Origin: Burkholderia sp. WSM2232
GTDB lineage: Bacteria > Pseudomonadota > Gammaproteobacteria > Burkholderiales > Burkholderiaceae
Length of the DNA: 64,000 bases
Reading direction: 5' to 3'
Assembly (NCBI RefSeq): GCF_000472545.1
Contig: NZ_AWZV01000005.1
Span: 186,001 to 250,000 of the forward strand
A model generated the notes under the pieces. It saw nothing but the letters and a program-made list of their open reading frames with translations, had not been told where the DNA came from and did no database searches. Of this stretch, positions 36,752-44,615 are shown piece by piece (positions within the stretch are counted from its first letter, which is position 1; the number at the start of each line of letters is the position of its first letter). The position numbers and the translations under genes were made by a program.

Positions 36752-36864
36752 GTGAGCTCCCGACTGTCAGATGACGTTGATCGATTACCGCTGCTTCTCG
36801 CGGCACGGTCAGCGATTCAAGCGGTCGATGTTAGCACCGGCCTCGAATCAATTCCGTCATAACG

Positions 36865-36962
36865 TTTGGTGAAATCCGCCACATTTCTGCTGTTCGGGCT
36901 GCAATCAGATTGGCAGGCTTTCGCTTACCATCGGATGCCAACATGTTGGCGAAATCCGCCAC
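36865..36962. promoter_or_regulatory. Direct repeat TTGGYGAAATCCGCCAC between exopolysaccharide unit and AraC-type regulator
   Basis: The 17-bp element occurs at 36866-36882 (Y=T) and 36946-36962 (Y=C), 80 bp apart and in the same orientation. The second copy is a perfect dyad (TGGCG-AAATC-CGCCA). The spacing and direct orientation fit binding by an AraC-family protein, and the location allows control of both the acyltransferase-polymerase unit and the regulator gene. Confidence 0.6.
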
Positions 36963-37062
36963 GGGTCAATTGGTAATAAAAAGACTCGGTAGCATGCGTT
37001 CGAGCGATTGAAGACAACTTCGAAAGAACAACAAAGTCATATATCTCCGGGAACGTACGACG

Positions 37063-38058
37063 ATGGGGCCTCGCAGCGGTGAAGCTCACGAGAACGCACT
37101 TGAAACACAGTCCTCAACACACAAAGGCAGCGCGAGGCACATTGGCGTTGCACTTTTCAACGGGTTCGCGCTTCCGGACGTTGCGTCCATCATCGAAGTA
37201 TTTCAATCGGCCAATGCATTGAGCGACCCGGATCAATCCGGGCGCGTGCATTACGAAGTCTCTCTTCTGTCGGCATCGGGTGGACGCATAGCCAGTTCGT
37301 CGTCCGTCTTTATCTGGACCGACGGCGTCGACTCCCTACGGCGTACCGACAACTTCCATGCGCTCTTTATTGCTGGCGGTATTGGTGCGACAACAGCGTT
37401 TCGCGACGATCGTCTGATTGTGTGGTTGCGACGCGTGTTTCCGGCCAGCGCGCTCGTTCACGCTATCGCTGAAGGACGCTTGCTGCTCCACGCGGCAGGC
37501 CTCACGCCTAGCGGAAGCGGTCGTACCGACGTACAACATGGAGCGAAGGTGAAAGGTCCCTCGCGCGCGATAGATCATTCGATGAGTCCGCTGCAAATCG
37601 CTTTACGCATCGTAGAAGAGGACATCGGCGCTGATATCGCACGCCAGGTGGCCGAGTGGGCCGCGCCGCGGCAGAGGCTGAAGACGGATGCGAACATTCG
37701 TGCAACGCCGGCGCCGCATGTCAGCGAACAGATTCAGGCTTCGGCGAGATGGATGGAAGCCAACGGCACGCGTCCCGTTTCCATTGAAGCCGCAGCGCAG
37801 ATCGCCGCCATGAGCGAGAGAAATTTTCTGCGGCGCTTCAAGAACGAGATGGGCGTCACGCCTTCAGACTATCTTCTTCACGTACGACTGGAAATGAGCT
37901 GCAAGCTGCTTGAGAGCACGAGTCTGCCCGTCGACAAGATCGCGCGCCGCTGCGGAATCGGCAGCGGCGGACGGCTTGCCAAATTGTTCCGCAAGCATCT
38001 TTCCACTACGCCGACCGAATACCGGATGATGCGGCAAGGGTTGCGAAAACCGTCGTGA
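37063..38058 (+). CDS. GlxA-type AraC-family regulator (DJ-1/PfpI-like sensor domain), copy 1
   Basis: 331-aa regulator. Residues about 25-200 form a class-I-glutamine-amidotransferase-like domain (IGVALFNGFALPDVASIIEVFQ; ALFIAGGIGA), and residues about 225-325 hold two AraC helix-turn-helix motifs (SIEAAAQIAAMSERNFLRRF; PVDKIARRCGIGSGG). The nucleophile elbow that normally carries Cys reads IAEGRLLLHAAGL, so the sensor domain is non-catalytic. It is clearly paralogous to the product of 39055-40047. Position and upstream repeats suggest control of the exopolysaccharide genes. Confidence 0.9.
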   Translation: MGPRSGEAHENALETQSSTHKGSARHIGVALFNGFALPDVASIIEVFQSANALSDPDQSGRVHYEVSLLSASGGRIASSSSVFIWTDGVDSLRRTDNFHALFIAGGIGATTAFRDDRLIVWLRRVFPASALVHAIAEGRLLLHAAGLTPSGSGRTDVQHGAKVKGPSRAIDHSMSPLQIALRIVEEDIGADIARQVAEWAAPRQRLKTDANIRATPAPHVSEQIQASARWMEANGTRPVSIEAAAQIAAMSERNFLRRFKNEMGVTPSDYLLHVRLEMSCKLLESTSLPVDKIARRCGIGSGGRLAKLFRKHLSTTPTEYRMMRQGLRKPS

Positions 38059-38065
38059 CGGCGAG

Positions 38066-38090
38066 TTGGCATTTTTCGCGTCAATGCCAA
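38066..38090. promoter_or_regulatory. Inverted repeat TTGGCATT...AATGCCAA downstream of regulator copy 1
   Basis: Eight-bp perfect arms (38066-38073, 38083-38090) with a 9-nt loop begin 7 bp after the stop codon. No T-run follows, so it may be a weak terminator or an operator sharing the TTGGC half-site with the elements at 36866 and 36946. Confidence 0.4.
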
Positions 38091-38283
38091 TTGGCTATGT
38101 GATTGGCGCCAGTCTCAGTGGCTGTCAGTCACGCCTGCGAGGAATATAAGAATATATATAGAAATGGAAACAAGCCTCTGCAATCGCATGGAATTGGCGA
38201 ATAACAGAGCAGCGGCTTGACTCCATTGTTTCAATCAGGCCAAATTCTCACGTGTTGGCAATCCATCCAATCGGAATAAGGCC

Positions 38284-38502
38284 CTAACCCGTGCGCGAAA
38301 CGCGCATGCCGTTGCTTATTTCGAGCGCTGCCAACAGATCCGGCGCGCTCAAATCCGGCAACTTCCGGGCGATCATATCCCAGAAAATAAGTTCGTGCAT
38401 AGCGGTGGCGTCTTCAATTGTATTCCACTCACGTGCGCCGACGATGGCGTCGGCGGTCTCGCAGGCAGCATCGACGATCGCCTGAATGTATTGTTTGTGC
38501 AT
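38284..38502 (-). CDS. Small hypothetical acidic protein
   Basis: 72-aa frame in the nearly 1-kb gap between the two AraC-type paralogues. The predicted product is helical and acidic (AIVDAACETADAIVGAREW; LIFWDMIARKLPDLSAPDLL). Codon choice is acceptable but there is no convincing ribosome-binding site. I recognise no family. The rest of 38059-39054 has no supported gene and is AT-rich, including an ATATATA run near 38152. Confidence 0.4.
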   Translation of the reverse strand: MHKQYIQAIVDAACETADAIVGAREWNTIEDATAMHELIFWDMIARKLPDLSAPDLLAALEISNGMRVSRTG

Positions 38503-38924
38503 AGCTGCGTTAACGACCGCCGTTTCAACTTATTTAGCCTGTCCCGCAATCGTTTGCGAAAAAAATGCGCGCCTCGTGGCGACGGCTTGTGCCGGCCGCC
38601 GCCGGACGGCGCGTGGCGTCCAGACTGACCGCCACGCGCATTATTCAGGTGCAAAGCCCCTCGAGCGCGCACAAAAACGGCTCCAGGTCTTTCTCGTGAG
38701 ACTGAAGACTCATACAACCGGACCTGAATACGTTGTAATTTCTCGCAGTTTTCTCACGGCATATCTGAATTTTCTGCGCATCGACGCAAACAGTGCTATA
38801 TAGACAGGCCGCGCTTTCGCAAAAATCTTGAAAAAAATCAATCGACCTTCTCATTTGGTCCCGTAACGAATGTGAATTGGATAAATGCACCGTCAGCATG
38901 CATGCTTCATATCAGTCTGATGTC

Positions 38925-38945
38925 GCCAACGGCCAATTTGTTGGC
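38925..38945. promoter_or_regulatory. Inverted repeat GCCAAC...GTTGGC upstream of regulator copy 2
   Basis: Six-bp arms (38925-38930, 38940-38945) separated by 9 nt, 110 bp before the start of the second AraC-type gene. The half-site GTTGGC is shared with the elements in front of copy 1, suggesting auto- or cross-regulation by the paralogous pair. Confidence 0.4.
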
Positions 38946-39054
38946 TGATTCAGCCATGTAATAATTAACTGGAAGCCAATCGTATAGGATTGACTCACAA
39001 CAACTAAAGACAGAGCCAGAAGGCTTTGCAGGCCGATATATTCCGGGGAAAAAG

Positions 39055-40047
39055 ATGGAGCTGATAGAAACTCTACCGCGCTGCACGCCGCAAAATTCTG
39101 AGTCAGCGCACAAGACAGAGGTTGCACATGTCGACATCGCACTGTTCAATGGTTTTGCGTTGCCGAAAGTAGCAGCCATCATCGAAGTCTTTCACAAAGC
39201 CAATGCGCTAACCGCGTCGCAGCGTGACGGCCGCGTGTATTACGACATCTCATTGCTATCGGCCGCGGGCGGCCGGATTGCCAGTTCGTCGTCGGTATTC
39301 GTCTGGACGGACAGTGTCGAAACGCATAGAGGCACGAACGATCGCCATCTGCTGTTCATTGCAGGCGGTGCGGGCGTGCAGCAGGCGTGCCGCGACGAAC
39401 GTCTGAGCAGTTGGCTGCGGCGCCGCCATCCTTTCAGCGAAATCGTTCACCCCATTGCGGAGGGACGGCAGCTTCTCGAGGCAACCGGGCTGCCCAGCCG
39501 CTACTGCCCGCTCGTGTACGGCGAGCAGGACGCACATGAGCCCTATGCGAGGCCCCCGCTGACTGAAGCGCCGACAGCCGTAAGCACGGCACTGCGTCTG
39601 GTGGAAGAACATCTTGGCCCCGACCTCGCAAGGCAGATCGCGCAGTCTATTGCCCCCGAACGCAGAACGCCGTTCAGCAACGACATGACGCGTGCATCGC
39701 ACCAGGTCAGCGAGAAGATCATGGCGTCGGTGCGCTGGCTCGAAGCGAACGTCGATCGCCCTATTTCGATCGACGCGGCCGCGCAGGTCGCCGCAATGAG
39801 TGAGCGCAACTTTCTGCGGCGCTTCAAAAGCGAAATGGGCATGACGCCTTCGGACTATCTGCTGCGCGCGCGCCTGAACATGAGCTGCAGAATGCTGGTG
39901 GAATCGCGCTTACCCGTCGACAAGATTGCCCGGCGCTGTGGGATCGGCAGCGGCGGCCAGTTAGCCAAACTGTTCAGAAAGTATCTGGCGACCACGCCAT
40001 CGGACTATCGGACAAGTAAAGCCGCCCCGCTGAGCAATCTTTCCTGA
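39055..40047 (+). CDS. GlxA-type AraC-family regulator (DJ-1/PfpI-like sensor domain), copy 2
   Basis: 330-aa paralogue of the 37063-38058 product, with the same two-domain plan and near-identical DNA-binding end (SERNFLRRFKSEMGMTPSDY; DKIARRCGIGSGGQLAKLF). The sensor domain again has IAEGRQLLEATGL instead of a Cys elbow. The first about 25 residues differ between the copies. The pair probably arose by duplication and may recognise overlapping sites. Start at ATG 39055 after GGGGAAAAAG. Confidence 0.9.
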   Translation: MELIETLPRCTPQNSESAHKTEVAHVDIALFNGFALPKVAAIIEVFHKANALTASQRDGRVYYDISLLSAAGGRIASSSSVFVWTDSVETHRGTNDRHLLFIAGGAGVQQACRDERLSSWLRRRHPFSEIVHPIAEGRQLLEATGLPSRYCPLVYGEQDAHEPYARPPLTEAPTAVSTALRLVEEHLGPDLARQIAQSIAPERRTPFSNDMTRASHQVSEKIMASVRWLEANVDRPISIDAAAQVAAMSERNFLRRFKSEMGMTPSDYLLRARLNMSCRMLVESRLPVDKIARRCGIGSGGQLAKLFRKYLATTPSDYRTSKAAPLSNLS

Positions 40048-40164
40048 GCGTGCGCCGCACCTCCGCTTCCCTCTTTTCGCCCATTACCGGATGCGCCGCT
40101 TCTGCATCATGCTTTTGCATGTTGAGCGGCAGCACCGGCTGTCATCGATTTGGCCATTCCGACC

Positions 40165-40641
40165 ATGATTTACGCAACGACGCGCCGCTCTTCTTTTGAT
40201 GTCTCGGACGCCGAGGTTCCCGATCGTCGCAATCGGATGTACACCAACGCGTCGCCGCTCCTTGTCGGCCTGCGTCTATGGGGTTTCGACAGACCCAAGG
40301 TGCGACGCTGGGGCGAGAATCTGCCCACGCTCGGCGGCCGCCTCGCGTGGGAAATCATGCACGATCCCGATGACGATGCAGTAGATGTCGTGATCCATCT
40401 TGTACGGTCGTCCGCAACGGCACTCGGTTCGTTTTGCTGGAACTGCGTGGGTGCGAACCGAGCCATGCACGACGCTCGACATGGCCGCGTTCTCAACGTG
40501 GCGATTTTTTCGGGCGATGCGCGCCGCTTGCCGGCGCAGCTCAACGGACTATGGGTAATGGCGGGGCAACGCCCGCAAGAAGATATCGTCCACGAAGTCG
40601 TCCGCACGCTCGTGGTTCCGCGTTTGGCGAACGCACGGTGA
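40165..40641 (+). CDS. Hypothetical protein of about 158 aa
   Basis: Open frame with good codon bias; start at ATG 40165, with TTG 40150 and ATG 40237 as alternatives (the last would give MYTNASPLLVGLRLWG). The product appears soluble with an alpha/beta pattern (LAWEIMHDPDDDAVDVVIHLV; RVLNVAIFSGDARRLP) and two cysteines in FCWNC. I recognise no domain. It lies between the second AraC-type regulator and the PIP-box-controlled flavoenzyme. Confidence 0.6.
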   Translation: MIYATTRRSSFDVSDAEVPDRRNRMYTNASPLLVGLRLWGFDRPKVRRWGENLPTLGGRLAWEIMHDPDDDAVDVVIHLVRSSATALGSFCWNCVGANRAMHDARHGRVLNVAIFSGDARRLPAQLNGLWVMAGQRPQEDIVHEVVRTLVVPRLANAR

Positions 40642-40704
40642 TGCGTGCACGGTGATGCGTTCGTCCGTGCAGATGGCCAAACCCTGACAACTCAGCCCTC
40701 CCTG

Positions 40705-40765
40705 TTCGTTTCTCCGTCACGCGATTCGCTTCCCTGCTCGCGGACCGCGCCCACGATAGTAACGT
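40705..40765 (+). promoter_or_regulatory. PIP/hrpII-box promoter upstream of the flavin monooxygenase gene
   Basis: TTCGT (40705-40709), exactly 15 nt, TTCGC (40725-40729), 30 nt, then TAACGT (40760-40765). This fits the plant-inducible promoter consensus TTCGB-N15-TTCGB-N30-32-YANNNT used by HrpB/HrpX activators at every specified position. The start codon of the flavoenzyme is about 257 nt beyond the -10. A HrpB-type activator is encoded at 53514-54986. Confidence 0.75.
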
Positions 40766-41021
40766 TCCTAGCGGTATCAACGTTCGCGCAGCAACGCTGC
40801 CGTCGCCGCCGCATGCGGTCGGACTCACCATTCGAGTGAGTTGGCCGCTTATCGGCCGCCGCATCCGGCTGGCCGGCGATGTTCGCCCCGGGCACTTCAT
40901 GCTTTGCTTGCCGCGCGCTTTTCATCCGTTATGCGCCTCCGGCGGCCTGCGCTCACACATGCTGTGGAGCCAGTCGATTCACGCCGTCGTGACGCCGAGA
41001 CAACTCAACAGGGAACACAAC

Positions 41022-43451
41022 ATGCCTACTATCGAACCAGGCTCCTCCGCATCAGGTAGCAACCCGCATCTGCCGCCGCCTGGCGGCATTCCCTCTGAAC
41101 CCGCCAAACCGGCGGCGACACCGCAGCCGCACGTGCCGGGGCTGCCGGCCGCCCGGGCACGCGGCGCGCAAGGATCGGGCGAGCCCGCGCCCACGGCGCG
41201 CTCGCGTCAGGCGCTGCCGGCACCGAAGACCGAGACAACGACGCCGGCTTCGCGCAACCAATGGCCATCCGGCAAGGCGTTCATGGGCGAGTATCTTCGG
41301 ACAAACGGTTCGGGCGCGCTCGCTCGCGACAACACGCTGTCGACGGTTGGCCGCGCATTGCCGCCGCTCACTCCGCAATCGGTTGGCCGCTATTTCAGGG
41401 AGCCGGTGGGCGACTGGCCGCGCGATCGCAACAAGCTCGGCCCCGCGGTGAACAAGAATCTGACGCGGCTCGCCGGCATGGAAGCGGGGCCGCAGCGCGA
41501 GCAATTGCACCTTGAAACGACGCTGCAATGGCATGCGCTCTGCGAAGCCGAACAGGGCGATGTGCTCAACACGCTCGGTGCACAGCAGTCCGACCTTCTC
41601 GGCGACACGGCACGCCAGGCCGCGCCCGATGTGCCCCGCACGCCGGTGCGCGACTGGCTCGAACACACCGCGGTTTTCATGAAGCCCGAGCTCGCTGCAA
41701 AACTGCTCAATTCGTGTACGCCGGAGGCCCGCGAGAAGCTCGCGATGCCGATGAAGGCCGCGGGCGACGACGCAGACCTGAAAGCGCTCCTGAAGGACCG
41801 CTTCACCGATCTGCGCATGACCATGCCGCTCGATCATATGTACGACTACACCGGTTTCTGGTGGGACAACAATCGTCAGGTCGGCACCTTGCCGGAGGGT
41901 GTGGCCGAGAATCTCAAGGTCTGCGTGGTCGGCGCGGGCCCGGCCGGCATCATGGCGGCGGATGCGCTGAACCGCATCGGCGTGAAGCCGAACGTGCTGG
42001 AACAGGCGGACCACATCGGCGGACGGATTGCCTCTGGCCGCTGGGAAGGCGACCCGACGCCCTACCACCCAGGCGGCATGCGCTTTCACACGACGCGCGG
42101 CAACTTCTACTGGAGCATTGCCGAGCACTATGGGCTCGAACACGTGCCGTTTCCGAATTCGAGCTCGGTGCCGACTTCGTACATTATCGGCGGCAAGGTT
42201 TACGAAGCACAGCCCGGCGAGCCGCCGGAAAACGCGACGATGCGCAAGGTTGCCGAAGACGTCATGCGCTCGATGACCGAACCGCTTCTCGCGCCGATCC
42301 GCGAGGCGCGCGACGCGGGCGACACCGCACGTTTTCGCGAGCTCTGCGACGATGCCAAGCAGAAGTTCGACAGCCACACGTTCCAGTCCGGCCTGAAGGC
42401 GCTGCTGCAGGAAAAAGGCATTACCTGGAACAGGGACGAATGGCGCACGTTCGGCGCGACGGGCATTGGCGTGGGCGGCTATTCGGGCTATTTCAGCACG
42501 GGCTTTCTGGAGGAATTCCGCTTCCTCGTCGACGAGCGTCTGGAAGATCACGTCGCGCTCGTCGACGGTGCGGACGCGCCGCTGCACAAGATGATCGAGG
42601 ACAGCGAAGGTCTGCCGGAAGGCACGGTATCGCTTGCCGAACAAAACGCCATTCAGCTGAACGCCGAAGTCACGAGCATCAAGAAAGTCGACGGCAAGTA
42701 TCACGTGACCTGGCTCGACAAGACCAGTAACGAAACGAAAACCGAACAGTACGACGAACTATTCTTCGCCGGTGGTCCGCGCGAGGCGGTACGTCTGGGC
42801 CTCACCGGTCCGCAGGCGGGCTCGGAGCCACTGTTGCCGGAAGATTTCGCCGCTGCCATCAAGGACGCTCGCGTGGTGGGCGCCACCAAGATGGCTGTCA
42901 AGATCGCCGCGGACCTGATGGAGGATCGCGATCTGCCCGGCAACGTTCAGGCAGACGAACTATTCCAGCAGTCGTACGTGGTGCCGGCGAGCGACGGCGG
43001 CGCGGTGGTCTATCCGAGCTACACCCTCGGCGACAACTCGACGAAGGTCGCCGGCATGACGGGCCGCGAACAGATGGACCTGTACGTCCGGACGCTTCGC
43101 GACGTGGCCTCGCGCGATCCGGACAATCCGGCTCACCAGAAGCTCGCCAATCTCGCCGACGTCGTCGAGCAAAGCCGTGACGGCATTGCATATACGCACT
43201 GGGGACTCGAGCGTCATCAGTGGGGCGCGTTCAAGATGGACGGACCGGACCAGCTCGACAACACGCGCACGTTGTATGCGGCGCTGCTGAGAATGAGCGA
43301 CGGCGCAATCGCCATTGGCGAGGAGCTCACCTTCGAGGGCGGCTTCGCGAGCGGTGCGCTGGCGTCGGCAACGCACGGCGTGCAGCAGTTCGTGCGCCGC
43401 CAGGGCGGCAAGTTGCCGCCGAATTCGCCGTACTATCAGGAGTTGCTGTAA
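41022..43451 (+). CDS. Flavin-dependent L-amino-acid 2-monooxygenase/oxidase-like enzyme with effector-like N-terminus
   Basis: 809-aa protein. Residues 1-85 are Pro/Ser/Ala-rich and disordered; about 85-295 is an extra helical domain. An amine-oxidase-type FAD fold follows, with GAGPAG at 304-309, the NVLEQADHIGGR second strand and C-terminal AIGEELTFEGGFASGAL. GGMRF parallels the GAMRF motif whose Arg binds the substrate carboxylate in tryptophan and lysine 2-monooxygenases (IaaM, DavB), which turn amino acids into amides with CO2 release. IaaM/DavB are about 560 aa, so this form is extended. A PIP box lies upstream and an amide operon follows. ATG 41022 has CAGGGA; the frame opens earlier at 40836. 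Oxidase rather than monooxygenase chemistry is possible. Confidence 0.82.
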   Translation: MPTIEPGSSASGSNPHLPPPGGIPSEPAKPAATPQPHVPGLPAARARGAQGSGEPAPTARSRQALPAPKTETTTPASRNQWPSGKAFMGEYLRTNGSGALARDNTLSTVGRALPPLTPQSVGRYFREPVGDWPRDRNKLGPAVNKNLTRLAGMEAGPQREQLHLETTLQWHALCEAEQGDVLNTLGAQQSDLLGDTARQAAPDVPRTPVRDWLEHTAVFMKPELAAKLLNSCTPEAREKLAMPMKAAGDDADLKALLKDRFTDLRMTMPLDHMYDYTGFWWDNNRQVGTLPEGVAENLKVCVVGAGPAGIMAADALNRIGVKPNVLEQADHIGGRIASGRWEGDPTPYHPGGMRFHTTRGNFYWSIAEHYGLEHVPFPNSSSVPTSYIIGGKVYEAQPGEPPENATMRKVAEDVMRSMTEPLLAPIREARDAGDTARFRELCDDAKQKFDSHTFQSGLKALLQEKGITWNRDEWRTFGATGIGVGGYSGYFSTGFLEEFRFLVDERLEDHVALVDGADAPLHKMIEDSEGLPEGTVSLAEQNAIQLNAEVTSIKKVDGKYHVTWLDKTSNETKTEQYDELFFAGGPREAVRLGLTGPQAGSEPLLPEDFAAAIKDARVVGATKMAVKIAADLMEDRDLPGNVQADELFQQSYVVPASDGGAVVYPSYTLGDNSTKVAGMTGREQMDLYVRTLRDVASRDPDNPAHQKLANLADVVEQSRDGIAYTHWGLERHQWGAFKMDGPDQLDNTRTLYAALLRMSDGAIAIGEELTFEGGFASGALASATHGVQQFVRRQGGKLPPNSPYYQELL

Positions 43452-43503
43452 AGAAGCACGGCGTGCCGCAAACAAGTGCTTTCCCTATAAGCGGCCTTAT
43501 TGC

Positions 43504-43532
43504 TTGACATGGGAAATTTGATTTCATAAATT
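43504..43532 (+). promoter_or_regulatory. Sigma-70 promoter of the amide operon
   Basis: Consensus -35 TTGACA (43504-43509), 17-bp spacer, -10-like TAAATT (43527-43532). It lies 53 bp after the flavoenzyme stop, so the amide operon has its own promoter; a hairpin at 43454-43481 (AAGCAC paired with GTGCTT) may separate the two units. Confidence 0.65.
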
Positions 43533-43568
43533 CGTTCCCAGTCTGTCGTCATGTATGTCGTGGCGGCA

Positions 43569-43607
43569 CACGGCAACGTTGCCGTGCTACATGGAAGGCT
43601 ATGCAGC
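43569..43607 (+). ncRNA. ANTAR (AmiR) RNA target: tandem hexaloop hairpins in the amide operon leader
   Basis: P1 is a perfect 6-bp stem CACGGC/GCCGTG enclosing loop AACGTT (43575-43580), with A at loop position 1 and G at 4 as in known ANTAR targets. P2 (43587-43606) pairs CTACATG with TATGCAG, with one A-C mismatch and a closing G-U, around a six-base loop GAAGGC (G at position 4, but G not A at position 1). The 3' arm of P2 shares 43605-43606 with the terminator stem, so the two are mutually exclusive. The operon ends in amiR, whose ANTAR protein should stabilise P1-P2. Confidence 0.65.
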
Positions 43608-43651
43608 CCCCTAACTTGCGTTTTCAACGCTGGTCAGGGGGCTTTTTGTTT
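43605..43651 (+). terminator. Intrinsic attenuator in the amide operon leader
   Basis: An 8-bp G/C-rich stem (AGCCCCCT at 43605-43612 with AGGGGGCT at 43636-43643) encloses a loop with a small inner hairpin (GCGTT/AACGC) and is followed by TTTTTGTTTT. It sits 19 nt before the first start codon, so by default it would stop transcription before the operon. Confidence 0.85.
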
Positions 43652-43669
43652 TGGGAGACGAAAACAGCA

Positions 43670-44560
43670 ATGTCGCACTACGACCTGGCAAAGCCCGGCC
43701 TGGAGGAACTCGTCATCGCGTGCGTGCAGATGGAGCCGCACATCGGCGCCAAACGCGCCAACGTGGCGCGCCTCATCCGGCATGTGGAAACCGCTGCGAG
43801 CCACGGCGCGTCGCTTGTCGTGCTGCCCGAGCTGGCGACGACCGGCTACGTGTTCTCGGACCGCGACGAGGCATTCTCGCTGGCCGAAGGCCTGCCCGAT
43901 GGCGAAACCGCCGGGCTCTTCGCCGATACCGCGCAGCGCCTCGGTGTTCATATCGTCACGGGCATTGCCGAACGTGCGGGCAAACGCCTGTATAACTCGG
44001 CACTCTTCACCGGCCCTTCCGGTCACATTGGCATCTATCGCAAGCTGCATCTGTGGAATAACGAAAACCGTTTTTTCGAACCGGGTGATCGCGGCGTGCC
44101 GGTGTTCGGCACCCCGCTCGGCCGCATTGCAATTGCAATCTGCTACGACGGCTGGTTTCCCGAGACCTACCGGCTCGCGGCCATGCAGGGCGCGGACATC
44201 GTGTGCGTGCCGACCAACTGGGTGCCGATGCCCTCGCAGCCCGAAGACCGCTCTGCAATGGCCGCCACTCTCACGATGGCGGCCGCGCACAGCAACGGCA
44301 TGGCGATCGCCTGCGCGAACCGCATCGGCACCGAGCGCGGGCAACTGTTCATCGGTCAAAGCCTGATCGTGGGCGGGGACGGCTGGCCGCTCGCCGGTCC
44401 CGCGAGCATCGACCGCGAAGAAGTGCTGTACGCAAGCATCGACGTCAAGCGTACTCGCGCCGCACGCACGCTCAACGCTTTCAATCACGTGCTGCGCGAT
44501 CGCCGCGCGGATGTGTACGACCCCATGCTTGGCGCGCGCTGGCCTGCTTTCCAGACCTGA
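43670..44560 (+). CDS. Carbon-nitrogen hydrolase (nitrilase-superfamily amidase)
   Basis: 296-aa cytoplasmic amidase with the Glu-Lys-Cys triad at Glu54 (LPELATTGY), Lys125 (YRKLHLW) and Cys158 (AICYDGWFPE). It hydrolyses a carboxamide or N-carbamoyl compound; DavA (5-aminovaleramidase) and N-carbamoylputrescine amidase are relatives. Start ATG 43670 follows GGGAG, just after the leader terminator; the frame upstream to 43601 lies within the terminator and is excluded. First gene of the AmiC/AmiR-controlled operon, so an aliphatic or arylacetic amide is the likely substrate. Confidence 0.9.
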   Translation: MSHYDLAKPGLEELVIACVQMEPHIGAKRANVARLIRHVETAASHGASLVVLPELATTGYVFSDRDEAFSLAEGLPDGETAGLFADTAQRLGVHIVTGIAERAGKRLYNSALFTGPSGHIGIYRKLHLWNNENRFFEPGDRGVPVFGTPLGRIAIAICYDGWFPETYRLAAMQGADIVCVPTNWVPMPSQPEDRSAMAATLTMAAAHSNGMAIACANRIGTERGQLFIGQSLIVGGDGWPLAGPASIDREEVLYASIDVKRTRAARTLNAFNHVLRDRRADVYDPMLGARWPAFQT

Positions 44561-44615
44561 GCGCTACCGTGTTCGTGGCAACTTCACCTTACTCACAACC
44601 ATTGCGAAGGACATC

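Noticed and set aside
40048..40164. PIP box before the hypothetical gene at 40165
   Set aside because: TTCGC near 40077 has no second TTCGB at the required 15-nt spacing.
41052..42704. 550-aa leftward frame opposite the flavoenzyme
   Set aside because: Arg/His/Val-rich mirror frame; the + strand has a coherent FAD fold and a ribosome-binding site.
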